64,000 nucleotides of DNA from Singulisphaera sp. GP187. Lineage in GTDB: Bacteria > Planctomycetota > Phycisphaerae > Phycisphaerales > SM1A02. A model generated the notes under the pieces. That model did no database searches. It worked only from the letters and a program-made list of their open reading frames with translations, and was not told the DNA's origin. Shown piece after piece: positions 16,695 through 28,022 of the stretch. Position 1 is the first letter of the stretch. Each line of letters opens with the position of its first letter. The position numbers and the translations under genes are program-made. The stretch is taken from positions 1-64,000 of the forward strand of contig CAMBMO010000004.1 in the NCBI GenBank assembly GCA_945868805.1. Direction: 5' to 3'.

Positions 16695-19600
16695 ATGACC
16701 ACGAGAAACGTCCGTGACTATTCGAAGCGCGGCGACGCGATCCCCGTTCCAAATCTGACTCGGGTCCAACAGGACGCATACGACCGGTATCTGCAGAAAG
16801 ATGTCGCGCATGAGTCCCGCAAGGAACACATGGGACTTCAGTCCCTCCTGCGCGAAGTCTTTCCTATCGAGAGCTACGACGGGCTGATGAAATTAGAATA
16901 CGTCTCGTATTCGTTCGGCGAACCGCAGCACACAGAGATGGAGTGTCGCGAACTTCGATTGACCTACGGATATCCATGGCGGGTAAAGATGCGTCTGAAG
17001 CGCGAGGGATCAACGGATGTTCTTGAAGAGGACATCTATCTCGGCGACATTCCCATTCTGCTTGGTGGAGGCGAATTTGTCGTCAATGGTTCCGAGCGAG
17101 TCATCGTGAGTCAGCTCCACCGCTCCCCAGGCGTTGACTTTTCGATCGCGTCAAGCTTGGGAGATCGCCCCCTGCACAGTGCGCGCATCATCCCTGAGCG
17201 TGGTTCTTGGATCGAACTGGAAGTCACGAAAAAAGATGTTCTGGCGATGCGAATCGACCAGTCCACCAAATTGGCTGCGACGACATTCCTGAGAGCGATG
17301 GACGAAAAGTTCTCGAGCACCGAAAAGATTCTTGAGCTCTTCTACGACGTCGAAGAAATCCGCGTCGAGAAACTCCGACCAGAGCACTACTCGGCGGAAC
17401 TCATCATCGATCAGGACACCGGCGAAGAACTCTGCAGAATTGGCGTGCCGTTCGGTGACAAGGTCGCAATGATCCAGGCGAGTCCGCTGAAGTCCGTCCG
17501 CGCCATTTGCAACCCTGGCGATCCACTGATTCTCAACACGCTTGCTGAGGAGAAATTAGACTTCCTCGCCGAGGCGACCGAATACGAAGCGTCGCTTCTC
17601 AAGTTGTACGCACGACTCCGTCCTGGCAATCCGCCGCAGACCGAGAAGGCGCGAGATCTGTTCAGCGAGAAGTTCCTCGATACGAACCGATACCGCCTCG
17701 GGCGCGTCGGACGTTTCCGCGTCAATCGAAAGTTTGCGGATGATCCTCAGTACAAGCAAGTCGGCGAGTCCGCTCAGCACTTGCGCGCGGAAGACTTCCT
17801 CGCCGTGATCCGCTACATGATCGAACTTCGCAGACCAGCGGATCCAAATCGCAGGTCACGCGCCCACATCGACGATATCGATCACTTGGGAAATCGACGT
17901 TTGCGAACACTCGACGAGCTCGCAACGGAAGAAATGCGCAAGGGCTTCCTCAAATTGAAGAGGACAGTTCAGGAGCGTATGAGCGTCAAGGATCCGGCAG
18001 ACACTTCGTACAAGATCGCTGACCTCGTCAATTCGAAGTCCATCTCCAGTGCGATCGAGTTCTTCTTCGGACGCAGCGAATTGTCGCAGGTGGTTGATCA
18101 GACAAATCCGCTCTCGATGCTTGTTCACGAACGGCGACTTTCGGCTCTCGGGCCAGGCGGTCTCAATCGCAAGCGCGCTGGCTTTGAAGTTCGAGACGTG
18201 CACATCTCCCATTACGGCCGTATCTGCCCGATCGAAACACCCGAAGGCGCAAACATCGGTCTGATTGCGAGCTTGGGGATCTATTCGGAAGTCGACGATT
18301 ATGGGTTTCTCCTGACGCCGTATCGCGAGATCTCTGGTCGAAAGGCGACCGGCAAGACCATTCGCCTTCGCGCAGACGAGGAAATCAAGAGCGTTCTCGC
18401 GCCTAGCGAAACTCTCAACGACGCAGGCAAGGTCATCGAAGACCTCGTCATTGTGCGCAGAGGCGGCGAGTTGGTCACCGCGGACGCGGTCGAAGTGCAG
18501 TTTGTCGACATCAGTCCGAAACAAACGGTTGGCGTTTCTGCTGCGCTCATTCCGTTCCTTGAACATGACGATGCAAATCGTGCGCTCATGGGATCCAACA
18601 TGCAGCGCCAAGCGGTGCCACTGGTCAAGGTCGATCCCCCACTCGTCTCGACAGGTATGGAGAAAGTTGTCGGGAAATCAAGTGGAATGATTGTTCGTGC
18701 GGAACGAGCAGGAACCGTCACATTCGTGGATGCGGAGCGCATAATCGTCGACAATGCCGACGAATACATCCTGCGAAAATTCGTCGGGTTGAACGAAAAG
18801 ACCTGCCAGAACCAGAAGCCGATCGTTCAAGTCAAACAACGAGTGAAGGCCGGTGAAATCCTCGCAGACGGCGCGAGCACCAAGCAGGGTGAACTCGCGA
18901 TTGGAAAGAATGTTCTCGTCGCATTCAACACCTTCGACGGATACAACTTTGAAGACGCAATCGTGATCAGCGAGCGACTTGTTAAGGACGACACATTTAC
19001 TTCCATCCACATCGAGTCGTTTGACGTCGAAGTGCGCGAGACGAAACTCGGCCGTCAGGAGTTCACCGCGGATATCCCGAATGTCTCGGAGAGCATGCTT
19101 CGGAACTTGGACGAGCACGGCGTGATTCGCGTTGGAGCTCGCGTTGGCCCCGGCGACATCCTCGTCGGAAAGGTCAGCCCGAAGTCGAAGAGCGAACTCT
19201 CGCCCGAAGAGAAGTTGCTTCATGCGATCTTCGGAAGAGCCGGCGAAGATGTGAAGAACGACTCGCTCGATGTCCCCGCTGGTACCGAAGGCGTGGTCAT
19301 CGGAACGAAGAGTTTCAGTCGTCGGCAGCACCAGACGGACGATCAGAAGCGCCAATTGAAGAAGCAAATCTCGACGTTCGAGCAATCGATGGACGCAAAG
19401 GCGATTCAGCTTTTCCGTCAGATGGCGAGCGAGATCAATCGGGTCACCGGAACCGAAATGGTCGATCCTTCGACCCGTCAGAAGATCGGCGCCAGCGACA
19501 TTCCCGATGTCATCCTCGAACAGATCGAAGGATTCAGCGAGAAGTGGATCAAGGGCTCGAAGGAGTCCCGCGAGCAGGCTCTCGTAACCCAGAGCCAGTT

Positions 19601-20519
19601 CTGGCCTCGAATCCAGAAACTGCTTCGTGAAAAAGATCGTCGTGTCACCCACATGCGACGTGGCGACGAGTTGCCTTCGGGTGTCCTTGAGATGGTCAAG
19701 GTCTACCTCGCGACGAAGCGCCAACTCTCGGTCGGCGACAAGATGGCCGGACGGCACGGCAACAAGGGCGTTATCGCCCGAATCGTGCCCGAAGCGGACA
19801 TGCCATTCATGGAAGACGGTACGCCAGTAGAAGTCCTGTTGAATCCGCTCGGCGTGCCAAGTCGAATGAATGTCGGTCAGATTCTTGAAACCCATCTTGG
19901 GTGGGCGGCGCGCGTGCTTGGATTCCAAGCCATCACCCCGGTCTTCGACGGCGCGAAGGAGTCTGAAATCTTCGACGCCATTCGCGAAGCAAACACCCAT
20001 GTCAACGAACGCGTGGCTTCATTCGAGAAGAGTGGAGTCAATCCAGGTCGTCCCGATGAGTTGCTTGCGTTGATGCCGGAAGACGGAAAGGTCCAACTCT
20101 ACGATGGTCGCACGGGCGAGGCGTTCAATCAGCGCACATCGGTTGGGTATATGTACCTCCTCAAGCTTCATCACTTGGTCGACGACAAGATTCACGCTCG
20201 GTCGACCGGCCCGTACAGCCTCATTACCCAGCAACCACTCGGCGGAAAAGCGCGCACAGGCGGTCAGCGATTCGGCGAGATGGAAGTGTGGGCACTCGAA
20301 GCTTACGGCGCTGCGTATGTGCTACAGGAACTTCTCACAGTCAAGAGCGACGACACGGAAGGTCGCCAGAAGATCTACGAATCGATGGTGAAGGGCGACA
20401 ACACACTCCAAGCCGGAATGCCGGTGGTGTTCGATGTGTTGTGCCAAGAAATCAAGGGTTTGTGTCTGAACATCCAACTGGAAAAGGTCGGCGGAGAAGC
20501 AGCCGCACCAGTTCTCTGA
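16695..20519 (+). CDS. rpoB: DNA-directed RNA polymerase subunit beta
   Basis: Catalytic core subunit of RNA polymerase, 1274 residues from the ATG at 16695 ([12 protein letters not shown]), which follows AGAGGTGA. A TTG nine codons earlier (16668) is open but has no support. All core regions are present: the rifampicin region around residue 458 ([16 protein letters not shown]), [38 protein letters not shown], the [15 protein letters not shown] block and [24 protein letters not shown] near the C-terminus. At the classic resistance positions (E. coli Q513, D516, H526, S531) the wild-type residues are present, so no target-site rifampicin resistance is predicted from those sites. Confidence 0.98.
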   Translation: MTTRNVRDYSKRGDAIPVPNLTRVQQDAYDRYLQKDVAHESRKEHMGLQSLLREVFPIESYDGLMKLEYVSYSFGEPQHTEMECRELRLTYGYPWRVKMRLKREGSTDVLEEDIYLGDIPILLGGGEFVVNGSERVIVSQLHRSPGVDFSIASSLGDRPLHSARIIPERGSWIELEVTKKDVLAMRIDQSTKLAATTFLRAMDEKFSSTEKILELFYDVEEIRVEKLRPEHYSAELIIDQDTGEELCRIGVPFGDKVAMIQASPLKSVRAICNPGDPLILNTLAEEKLDFLAEATEYEASLLKLYARLRPGNPPQTEKARDLFSEKFLDTNRYRLGRVGRFRVNRKFADDPQYKQVGESAQHLRAEDFLAVIRYMIELRRPADPNRRSRAHIDDIDHLGNRRLRTLDELATEEMRKGFLKLKRTVQERMSVKDPADTSYKIADLVNSKSISSAIEFFFGRSELSQVVDQTNPLSMLVHERRLSALGPGGLNRKRAGFEVRDVHISHYGRICPIETPEGANIGLIASLGIYSEVDDYGFLLTPYREISGRKATGKTIRLRADEEIKSVLAPSETLNDAGKVIEDLVIVRRGGELVTADAVEVQFVDISPKQTVGVSAALIPFLEHDDANRALMGSNMQRQAVPLVKVDPPLVSTGMEKVVGKSSGMIVRAERAGTVTFVDAERIIVDNADEYILRKFVGLNEKTCQNQKPIVQVKQRVKAGEILADGASTKQGELAIGKNVLVAFNTFDGYNFEDAIVISERLVKDDTFTSIHIESFDVEVRETKLGRQEFTADIPNVSESMLRNLDEHGVIRVGARVGPGDILVGKVSPKSKSELSPEEKLLHAIFGRAGEDVKNDSLDVPAGTEGVVIGTKSFSRRQHQTDDQKRQLKKQISTFEQSMDAKAIQLFRQMASEINRVTGTEMVDPSTRQKIGASDIPDVILEQIEGFSEKWIKGSKESREQALVTQSQFWPRIQKLLREKDRRVTHMRRGDELPSGVLEMVKVYLATKRQLSVGDKMAGRHGNKGVIARIVPEADMPFMEDGTPVEVLLNPLGVPSRMNVGQILETHLGWAARVLGFQAITPVFDGAKESEIFDAIREANTHVNERVASFEKSGVNPGRPDELLALMPEDGKVQLYDGRTGEAFNQRTSVGYMYLLKLHHLVDDKIHARSTGPYSLITQQPLGGKARTGGQRFGEMEVWALEAYGAAYVLQELLTVKSDDTEGRQKIYESMVKGDNTLQAGMPVVFDVLCQEIKGLCLNIQLEKVGGEAAAPVL

Positions 20520-20615
20520 GCTCGGTGAACGATCGGGATGGTGATCGGTTTTGTTGTCAGGTTTGTGACTTGCTCGATGGGCCTCGAATGACGATTCCTT
20601 TTTGAAAGATCCACT

Positions 20616-23600
20616 ATGAACAGCATGGCAGAAAGCGTTTTCGATCGGGTCAATGACTACGGAGCGGTTCGCATTCAACTTGCGAGCCCCAACGACATCC
20701 GAAGCTGGAGCTTTGGCGAAGTCAAGAAACCAGAGACGATCAACTATCGCACCTATCGCCCCGAGCGCGACGGTTTGTTTTGCGAGCGGATCTTCGGACC
20801 AGAACGCGATTACGAATGCGCGTGCGGCAAGTACAAAGGAACGAAGTACAAGGGAATCATCTGCGATCGATGCGGTGTCAAGGTCACCCACTCGCGCGTG
20901 CGTCGCAAGCGCATGGGGCACATCAACCTCGCAGCCCCTGCCGTTCACATCTGGTTCTTCAAGGCACTCCCGAGTCGGCTCGGGACCCTCCTCGGAATGC
21001 GAACCGGCGACATCGAAAAGGTTGTCTACTTTCAGGATTACGTCGTCACCGATCCAGGATCCACCGATCTTGATTTCAAGCAAGTTTTGACCGACGACGA
21101 GTATCGAGAGATGGTTGGCAAGCACGGCGGCAAGTTCACCGCGATGATGGGTGCGGAAGCGATCCGAGAACTGCTCTCCCCCGACATGCTCGATCTTCAC
21201 CAGATCTCCATCGAGATTCGCCAGGAACTCAGCGATACCAAGAGCAAGCAGAAAGCAAAAGACCTCTCCAAGCGCCTCAAGTTGGTCGAACAGATTCGCG
21301 GTTCCGCAAATGAGCCCCAGTGGATGGTGTTGGACGTCATTCCGGTAATCCCACCACAACTGCGACCACTCGTCCTTCTCCAAAGCGGCAACTTCGCGAC
21401 GAGCGATCTCAACGATCTCTATCGACGCATCATCAATCGAAACAATCGATTGAAGAAGCTCATGGATCTCAATGCACCCGAAGTCATCATCCGCAACGAG
21501 AAGCGCATGTTGCAACAGGCTGTCGACGCGTTGTTCGACAACGGTCGTTGCCGTCGACCCGTCCTCGGATCAAGCAATCGCCCGCTGAAGTCCATCACGG
21601 ACATGATCAAGGGCAAGCAAGGACGATTCCGCGAGAACTTGCTCGGCAAGCGAGTCGATTATTCCGCTCGATCCGTCATCGTCGTAGGTCCCGAACTCAA
21701 GCTTTGGCAGTGCGGACTTCCGAAGAAGATCGCACTCGAATTGTTCCAACCATTCATCATCCGAAAGCTCAAGGAACACGGACTCGCAGACACTATCAAG
21801 AGCGCCAAGCGCATGTTGGAACGTCGGGCTCCAGAGGTCTGGGACATCCTTGAACAGGTGACCAAGAACCACCCCGTTCTACTCAACCGCGCTCCGACAC
21901 TCCATCGAATGGGTATTCAGGCGTTTGAGCCCGTGCTCGTCGAAGGAAATGCGATCAAAGTGCATCCACTCGTTTGCGCGGCGTACAACGCCGACTTTGA
22001 CGGCGATCAGATGGCGGTGCACTTGCCGCTGTCGCTCGAAGCGCAAGTCGAAGCGCAGGTGCTCATGATGAGCACTCACAACATTTTCAGCCCCGCGAAC
22101 GGTAACCCAATCGTGAGTCCATCACAGGACATCGTCATGGGTGTCTACTTCCTTACCGCAGCTCCGATCGATCCTCCGGTGGCGACACCAGGGAAGCGCT
22201 CCAAGACCCCGATTTTCGGAAGTGTGACCGAAGTCGTGTTGGCGTATCAACTCGGCAAGATCGGCGTGCATGAGTGGGCCGATGTTCGACTCGACCGCTT
22301 CACTGAGGTCGTCAACGGCGTGAGCGATTCTCCGGTTGCGACACCAGCTCATCGGCGCATTCGCACAACGGTCGGTCGGGTTGTCTTCTCCGAGATTCTC
22401 GCGACTGGATTGCCCTTCTACAACTGCGCGCTCAGCAAAAAGGGCGCGGCACGGGTGATCGACGACACATTTGCGCGGTGCGGCAAGGCCACGACAATCG
22501 AGTTGCTGGACGCGTTGAAGGAAACCGGCTTCAAGGCCAGTACGACCAGCGGACTTTCGTTCGGCATCACTGACCTGCACATCCCTGAGCACAAGGAACG
22601 GCTCATTTCTGATACCCAGCGCAAAGTCGATCAGGCACGGAAAGACTACGACGACGGAAACACCACCGACGATGAAAGACGCAATCGCGTCATGGATGCC
22701 TGGTCGAAGTGTCGCGACGGCCTCTCGGCCATGGTGCTCGAAGCGCTCAAGACTGATCGGAAGAGCCAAGTCGCCGGAACGAAGGCGGTCGCTGGAAACG
22801 TCCCAGGTCTCCCATCGGCTGCGAGTCCAACAGCGCGGTATCTCAATCCCGTTTATCTCTTCATGGATTCGGGTGCACGAGGCAACAAGACCCAGATGCA
22901 GCAGCTCGCTGGTATGCGAGGGCAGATGGCGAAGCCGAGCGGCGAAATCATGGAAACGCCGATCAAATCGAACTTCCGAGAAGGTCTCTCGGTCCTCGAA
23001 TACTTCTCTTCGACCCACGGCGCGCGTAAGGGACTTTCCGACACCGCTCTCAAGACCGCCGATTCGGGTTACCTCACTCGAAAGCTCTGCGATGTCGCCC
23101 AATCGGTGGTCGTCATTGAACACGACTGTCGACAGACTCGAGGAATTGCGAAGGCAGCTGTCTACAAGGGCGAAGAAGTTGATGTCCCGCTGCGAGATGT
23201 CATCAAGGGGCGAACGAGTTGCGACAACCTTGTCGATCCGCGAACAGATCGGACAATCGTCAAGAAAGACGAGATCATCACTGTCGAGAAAGCTCGTCAG
23301 ATCGAAGAGTTCGGCGTGAAGACTGTGTACGTACGCAGCCCTCTCACCTGCCAAACCGCGCGCGGAGTGTGCGCGACTTGCTACGGCATGGATATGTCCA
23401 CCGGAAAACTGGTCGAAGAAGGATTGGCGGTGGGAATCATCGCCGCTCAGTCCATTGGAGAACCAGGAACTCAGTTGACCATGCGCACATTCCACACGGG
23501 TGGAATCGCTGTGAGTGCGACGACTGAAAATCAGTGGAAGGTCACGCAGCCAGGAACAATCGAGTACGTCGACTGTGGCGAAGTCACCGTCACCGCAACG

Positions 23601-25112
23601 GCTGTCCCCTACCGAATCGCTCTTCGAAAAACAGGAGAGGTTCGAGTGATCGACGCGAAGGGTCGCGAACTCGAAAAATATAAGGTCCCCTACGGCGCGC
23701 TTCTATTGGCTGCGCCAGGCGAGCAAGTGAAGAAGGGTCATCCGGTTCTCGAATGGGACGTCCACGTCGCCCCGACACTCGCTGAACGAAGCGGAAAGAT
23801 CCGATTCCGCGACATTCTTGAAGGCGAAACCGTGCGCATCGAGCGAAAGCTCAATAAAGACGAGATGGTCGTCATCGAGCACAAGGGCGAGAAGCATCCT
23901 CGGCTGACCGTCGAAGACGACGCTGGCGATGTGCTTGACGTCCACCATCTTTCGGCGAAGGTGCACATCGAAGTGAAGGATGGACAGGTCATTGAGGCTG
24001 GCCAGCGAATCGCGTTCAACCCCAAGGGAACTGCGCGATCCGCCGACATCGTGGGAGGACTCCCGCGCGTCACCGAAATCTTCGAGGCTCGAATTCCTCG
24101 CGATCCTGCGGTGCTCGCACGCATCTCTGGTCGCGTCGAACTCCTTCCCAACGAACGCCGTGGAAAGATGACGATCCGAATTCATGCGGAAGGCGCCAAA
24201 GAAGAACTCGCTGAAGACCACTACGTCTTGCAGGGCAAGAGACTCCTCGTTCACTCGGGCGACAATGTCGAGGCGGGCGATGCGCTCACAGAAGGCGCGC
24301 TCACTCCATCCGAAATCCTCGGCATCAAGGGCGAGGACGAGTTGTATCAGTACATGTTGACCGAGGTGCAGAATGTCTATCGCGCTCAAGGCGTGCCGAT
24401 TTCTGACAAGCACATCGAAGTGGTCTTGCGCCAAATGCTCAGCAAGGTGAAGGTCGTTGATATCGGCGACACCTCGTTGCTTCCAAACGATGTTGTGGAA
24501 CGCTATGTCTTCCGCGGACTCAACGAAACGCTGGCGACTATGTACAAGATCGAAGATGCGGGCGCAACGACTCTCGTCAAAGGGACGCTCGTCCCGAAGG
24601 ACGAAGTCAAACAAGCGAACGCTGAAGCGGAACTTGCGGGCAAGGCGATCGCCAAGACACGAAAGCCAAAGGCGGCGCGTGCTCGAACACTGCTCCTCGG
24701 CATCACGAAGGCATCGTTGCAATCCGAGAGTTTCCTCTCGGGAGCAAGCTTCCAAGAAACGACCAAGGTGTTGACCGAGGCCGCGCTGAAGGGTGCGGTC
24801 GATACGCTCGTTGGATTGAAGGAGAATGTGTTGCTCGGCCATCTGATCCCCGCAGGAACAGGTTTCGAGCCATACACCAATCTCGTCATCAAACAACTCA
24901 TCGAGCACGACGCCGAGGAATTCGGCGAGGCGGCCGAGTTGGCAGCAGCAGCGTTCGCCGCCGAAGCGCTGGGAGCGGACAGACTTGGTTCGGCGCCGAC
25001 ACTGAAGGATCTTTCGGCTCATGCGCAGAAGGAACAGGTTGCCTCGGGAACGACCGAGACGCTTGATTCCCCTGCCGATGGATCGGTTGGATCAGCTCTC
25101 GGCGAGGAGTGA
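20616..25112 (+). CDS. rpoC: DNA-directed RNA polymerase subunit beta'
   Basis: The 1498-residue beta' subunit holds the catalytic Mg-binding loop [12 protein letters not shown] (458-469). The N-terminal zinc ribbon is C68, C70, C83 and C86 and a second zinc site lies around residue 911 ([13 protein letters not shown]). The bridge helix/trigger loop region near 790-830 ([20 protein letters not shown]) and the C-terminal [17 protein letters not shown] block are present. The C-terminal ~70 residues are an Ala/Glu/Ser-rich tail. It is separated from rpoB by 96 bp and begins [16 protein letters not shown]; the ATG at 20625 is an alternative start. Length is within the normal range for Gram-negative beta'. 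Confidence 0.98.
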   Translation: MNSMAESVFDRVNDYGAVRIQLASPNDIRSWSFGEVKKPETINYRTYRPERDGLFCERIFGPERDYECACGKYKGTKYKGIICDRCGVKVTHSRVRRKRMGHINLAAPAVHIWFFKALPSRLGTLLGMRTGDIEKVVYFQDYVVTDPGSTDLDFKQVLTDDEYREMVGKHGGKFTAMMGAEAIRELLSPDMLDLHQISIEIRQELSDTKSKQKAKDLSKRLKLVEQIRGSANEPQWMVLDVIPVIPPQLRPLVLLQSGNFATSDLNDLYRRIINRNNRLKKLMDLNAPEVIIRNEKRMLQQAVDALFDNGRCRRPVLGSSNRPLKSITDMIKGKQGRFRENLLGKRVDYSARSVIVVGPELKLWQCGLPKKIALELFQPFIIRKLKEHGLADTIKSAKRMLERRAPEVWDILEQVTKNHPVLLNRAPTLHRMGIQAFEPVLVEGNAIKVHPLVCAAYNADFDGDQMAVHLPLSLEAQVEAQVLMMSTHNIFSPANGNPIVSPSQDIVMGVYFLTAAPIDPPVATPGKRSKTPIFGSVTEVVLAYQLGKIGVHEWADVRLDRFTEVVNGVSDSPVATPAHRRIRTTVGRVVFSEILATGLPFYNCALSKKGAARVIDDTFARCGKATTIELLDALKETGFKASTTSGLSFGITDLHIPEHKERLISDTQRKVDQARKDYDDGNTTDDERRNRVMDAWSKCRDGLSAMVLEALKTDRKSQVAGTKAVAGNVPGLPSAASPTARYLNPVYLFMDSGARGNKTQMQQLAGMRGQMAKPSGEIMETPIKSNFREGLSVLEYFSSTHGARKGLSDTALKTADSGYLTRKLCDVAQSVVVIEHDCRQTRGIAKAAVYKGEEVDVPLRDVIKGRTSCDNLVDPRTDRTIVKKDEIITVEKARQIEEFGVKTVYVRSPLTCQTARGVCATCYGMDMSTGKLVEEGLAVGIIAAQSIGEPGTQLTMRTFHTGGIAVSATTENQWKVTQPGTIEYVDCGEVTVTATAVPYRIALRKTGEVRVIDAKGRELEKYKVPYGALLLAAPGEQVKKGHPVLEWDVHVAPTLAERSGKIRFRDILEGETVRIERKLNKDEMVVIEHKGEKHPRLTVEDDAGDVLDVHHLSAKVHIEVKDGQVIEAGQRIAFNPKGTARSADIVGGLPRVTEIFEARIPRDPAVLARISGRVELLPNERRGKMTIRIHAEGAKEELAEDHYVLQGKRLLVHSGDNVEAGDALTEGALTPSEILGIKGEDELYQYMLTEVQNVYRAQGVPISDKHIEVVLRQMLSKVKVVDIGDTSLLPNDVVERYVFRGLNETLATMYKIEDAGATTLVKGTLVPKDEVKQANAEAELAGKAIAKTRKPKAARARTLLLGITKASLQSESFLSGASFQETTKVLTEAALKGAVDTLVGLKENVLLGHLIPAGTGFEPYTNLVIKQLIEHDAEEFGEAAELAAAAFAAEALGADRLGSAPTLKDLSAHAQKEQVASGTTETLDSPADGSVGSALGEE

Positions 25113-25155
25113 GTTTCTTTCTTCGGACGATGTCACACGAATTCGGTCGCCTTGA

Positions 25156-25641
25156 ATGAACAACGCGAACGACCAATCCTCGCCCCAACCGTGGTACAAG
25201 GACGGACTTCGTTTTGCATGTTCGCAGTGTGGCAATTGCTGCACGGGCGGCCCTGGCGCGGTCTGGTACACCCCCGACGAGGGGCATGCGATGGCAGTTG
25301 CGCTCGGGTTGAGCGATGAGGAATTCGCCACGCGCTACACACGGGTGATCGCGGATCGTCGCTCGCTGAATGAACGGGAGACCCAGCACGGCTTCGATTG
25401 TGTTTTTCTTGATCGCACGACCCAACCAGGCAAGGCGTTATGTGGCGTGTACATGGCGCGACCGACTCAGTGCCGAACATGGCCATTTTGGCCGGAGAAC
25501 CTGGCTTCCCCTCGGGCGTGGCTTGAGGCGAAGTCACGGACTCCTTGCCCTGGAATGGACAAGGGCACATTGATTCCAGTCGATCAGATTCGCATTCTTC
25601 GGGATCGCGATCATGCCGACAATCATGCGGCTCCGTACTAG
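25156..25641 (+). CDS. YkgJ-family cysteine-cluster protein
   Basis: A 161-residue soluble protein with the YkgJ/CxxCxxCC signature (zinc- or iron-chelate-binding family, biochemical role mostly unknown). C22, C25, C28 and C29 form the CSQCGNCC cluster; C82, C96 and C106 follow, the last in the family motif RPTQCRTWPFWP. It lies 43 bp after rpoC and is probably transcribed with it or from read-through. A second, more divergent member follows 69 bp later. Metal binding is inferred from the motif. No ribosome binding site is obvious at the ATG. Confidence 0.88.
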   Translation: MNNANDQSSPQPWYKDGLRFACSQCGNCCTGGPGAVWYTPDEGHAMAVALGLSDEEFATRYTRVIADRRSLNERETQHGFDCVFLDRTTQPGKALCGVYMARPTQCRTWPFWPENLASPRAWLEAKSRTPCPGMDKGTLIPVDQIRILRDRDHADNHAAPY

Positions 25642-25710
25642 CCATTCCTGTGTCAAGTTTCCGCTCGACATTGCGACGAGCGGGTCAATCGTTGGAGACC
25701 GTCGATCCAA

Positions 25711-26244
25711 GTGAACCCCTTTGTTCCGAGCGAGCCCCCTGACGACGAGTCGATTCGGCTCTGGTGGGAGTCCGCCGCCAAGCCATCCATCCATGGCGCG
25801 CTGAGCGCGCTTCACCACCATGCGCTGGAAGTTGTCGATGTGAATCGACCAGTCTGCCTCGCCTCAGGTCGGTGCTGTCAATTCAAGACCCACGGTCATC
25901 TTCTGGCAGTGACTGGACTCGAAGCTGCGTGGGTTTGGCGAAGCACGCAACGGAATCTCTCTACGGCGCAGACCAACAGAGCGCGCGAATGCGGCGCATG
26001 CGCGTATCTCGACGGCACGCTTTGTTCTATCCATGAACACCGCCCAACTGGATGCAGGTCGTACTTCTGCGATCGAGGCGATGGAGTCTGGCAATCCAAC
26101 CTCGCAGAGTCTTTGCATCGCTCGATACGGGTGCTTCACGATGAGAATCGCATCCCGTACCTCTGCGCAGAGTGGACATGGCTCGTTCACGCCATTTCTT
26201 GCGCCCACGAACGAGGGGTTTTTTTGGAGGGGTCGCTCCCCTAG
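25711..26244 (+). CDS. Divergent YkgJ-like cysteine-cluster protein, GTG start
   Basis: 177 residues from a GTG at 25711, the first start in the open frame. Cysteines C49, C55 and C56 (CLASGRCC) are followed by C94 and C97 (CGAC), C105 and then RPTGCRSYFC (C115, C120). This reproduces the YkgJ plan with the first cluster reduced to CxxxxxCC instead of CxxCxxCC. It probably also binds a metal or Fe-S centre, but the altered first cluster makes this less certain. It is adjacent to a canonical member, which suggests duplication and divergence. The stop at 26242-26244 is ten bases before the next ATG. Confidence 0.75.
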   Translation: MNPFVPSEPPDDESIRLWWESAAKPSIHGALSALHHHALEVVDVNRPVCLASGRCCQFKTHGHLLAVTGLEAAWVWRSTQRNLSTAQTNRARECGACAYLDGTLCSIHEHRPTGCRSYFCDRGDGVWQSNLAESLHRSIRVLHDENRIPYLCAEWTWLVHAISCAHERGVFLEGSLP

Positions 26245-26254
26245 TATTCGTCGC

Positions 26255-27217
26255 ATGCGTGAATATGAACTACGACATGACCTGAAGCGATCCGAAGTGG
26301 AGGGCTACCAGTTTCCTCTCGGAATCGAACCGATCTCGCTTCCAGCGCCGAAGCAGGGATACACGCTCGAATACACGCCCGGTGAAGATGGCGACCCTGA
26401 CACATACGCATTTCACATCGTCATCTCTCATGATCGCCTCAGTGCGGTCATACGCGAGGCATTCGAGTTTTTGCCCGAAGAAGTGATTCCAATCGTCGAG
26501 ATCGGCTCTCGCGATGCCTACCGCGCGCTCGACACCTATCTGGGGTCTGAGATGATCCCAACGGACGACTTCCTCAAGATCTGGAAGCGCTTTGAGCCAC
26601 TCCTTCTGGAAGATGGATCGATCGGTGCTGGCGCAAATGCCGAACAACCGTTCGTCGAGATTTTTCTCGATACATGGAAGGGACTCCTGATCAATGTCCC
26701 AATCAGTATGCGACGTGAAGTTGAACGGATGCTCTCTCGACACGGACTCCGCGAAGTCCTCGAAACGTGGCCTCACGATCTCGACCACTCGCCAGAACCG
26801 CCCTCCCAATTGCGCGAGGTGCTTCGAACCGAGGATGATCAGAGTCCCGACCTCGACGAAATTCTCCTGCAACTTCGCGAAGCGTGGGGACTCGAATTGG
26901 ATGTCGATCCAGAAGTGAATGTCGACGAAAGCGGACGACGATTGGGGATGGTCTTGTGGCACGCCATCGTCCTTGCAGTGCGGCAAGATCGACGGGGCAA
27001 GGGGGCGTACATCACGATCTGGGCGACAGCCGGAAGCCTTTCAGAAATGGAACGACTCGTGAATGACCATGTCGAAGCGAAGATGCCCCAGTGGAGTTTC
27101 GAGGGCTTTTTCTCGGTTGATCGGGTGGCCTTCGACGAGAGACCAGATGAACTTTCAGATCTCGACATACGACGCAACCAGCCGGAAGTTCATCTCACCG
27201 CAACTGACGAGTGGTAA
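26255..27217 (+). CDS. Hypothetical protein
   Basis: A 320-residue protein starting at the ATG 26255. The frame is open to 26033 but that part overlaps the previous gene and is rejected. It is acidic and soluble, with no signal peptide or membrane helix. Two similar-looking halves may exist: residues about 60-110 (FEFLPEEVIPIVEIGSRD) and 245-300 (VRQDRRGKGAYITIWATAG) both contain beta-strand/helix patterns, but I find no recognisable motif. It closes the plus-strand run that begins at rplK and faces livF convergently. I do not recognise the family. Confidence 0.65.
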   Translation: MREYELRHDLKRSEVEGYQFPLGIEPISLPAPKQGYTLEYTPGEDGDPDTYAFHIVISHDRLSAVIREAFEFLPEEVIPIVEIGSRDAYRALDTYLGSEMIPTDDFLKIWKRFEPLLLEDGSIGAGANAEQPFVEIFLDTWKGLLINVPISMRREVERMLSRHGLREVLETWPHDLDHSPEPPSQLREVLRTEDDQSPDLDEILLQLREAWGLELDVDPEVNVDESGRRLGMVLWHAIVLAVRQDRRGKGAYITIWATAGSLSEMERLVNDHVEAKMPQWSFEGFFSVDRVAFDERPDELSDLDIRRNQPEVHLTATDEW

Positions 27218-27305
27218 GGAGCTATTGCGGATTTCTCGCTTTCGTTACCCCGGCATCTACCACGGCAACGGCTCACGAGCTCGTCGCGACCGCATCGACC
27301 GACAC

Positions 27306-28022
27306 TTAATCGCCGAGGTACGCGCTCCGAATCCGGGGATCGTTGAGAAGATCAGCTGATGGTCCCTCGAATCCGACCGAACCAGTTTCAAGGACATAAC
27401 CACGCTTGGAGAGTCCGAGAGCCGCACGCGCGTTTTGCTCGACGAGCAGGACCGTCAACCCATCACTGTTGAGCTGGCGAATCGCGGCGAAGATCCGACT
27501 CACGAGTATCGGCGCGATACCCATCGATGGTTCGTCCATCATCAGGAGCCGTGGACGACTCATAAGCGCGCGCCCGATCGCGAGCATTTGCTGTTCGCCG
27601 CCCGAAAGTGTTCCAGCCGACTGGCTCCCGCGCTCACCGAGCAATGGGAAGAGGTCATACACCCGCTTGAGGTCCCGAGTGACATCGGCAGGATTGGTTC
27701 GCAGGTACGCCCCCATGCTCAAATTCTCAAGAACGGTCATCCGCGCGAAAACACGACGCCCTTCGGGAACTTGCACGAGACCGCGTTGGATCACTTGGTC
27801 TGGTCGTAATCCAAGGAGCGATTCACCAGCGAACCGAACTTCGCCTCGTCGTGGCACGAGAACCTGACTGATGGACATCAGCGTTGTGCTCTTGCCCGCT
27901 CCGTTGGATCCGATGACCGAGACCACTTCGCCCTCGACGACGTGCAACGAGACCCCACGCAAGACTTCGATCGATCCGTAGCTCGCGTGGAGATTGGAGA
28001 CTTCGAGGAGCGACTCGCTCAT
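27306..28022 (-). CDS. livF: Branched-chain amino acid ABC transporter ATP-binding protein LivF
   Basis: One of the two ATPases of the LIV-type importer. The ATG at 28022 overlaps the livG stop by 4 bp and gives 238 residues, the standard LivF length; a longer frame to 28058 is rejected. Walker A GSNGAGKST is at 38-46, the Q-loop region follows as GLVQVPEGRRVF, the signature is LSGGEQQM, Walker B is LLMMDEPS and the H-loop is VLLVEQN. It is the last gene of the livKHMGF operon. In contrast to LivG next to it, this subunit has a wholly conventional layout. Confidence 0.95.
   Translation of the reverse strand: MSESLLEVSNLHASYGSIEVLRGVSLHVVEGEVVSVIGSNGAGKSTTLMSISQVLVPRRGEVRFAGESLLGLRPDQVIQRGLVQVPEGRRVFARMTVLENLSMGAYLRTNPADVTRDLKRVYDLFPLLGERGSQSAGTLSGGEQQMLAIGRALMSRPRLLMMDEPSMGIAPILVSRIFAAIRQLNSDGLTVLLVEQNARAALGLSKRGYVLETGSVGFEGPSADLLNDPRIRSAYLGD

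Noticed and set aside
18678-20000. 440-residue minus-strand frame antisense to rpoB
   Set aside because: Codon-shadow of rpoB; typical of long GC-rich genes. The same applies to other long frames against rpoB and rpoC (for example 20322-21515, 22122-23495, 23703-25022).
20530-20552. Possible terminator between rpoB and rpoC (CGATC at 20530 with GATCG at 20543, then GTTTT)
   Set aside because: The stem is only 5 bp with a long loop and the T-run is short, and rpoC follows in the same operon.
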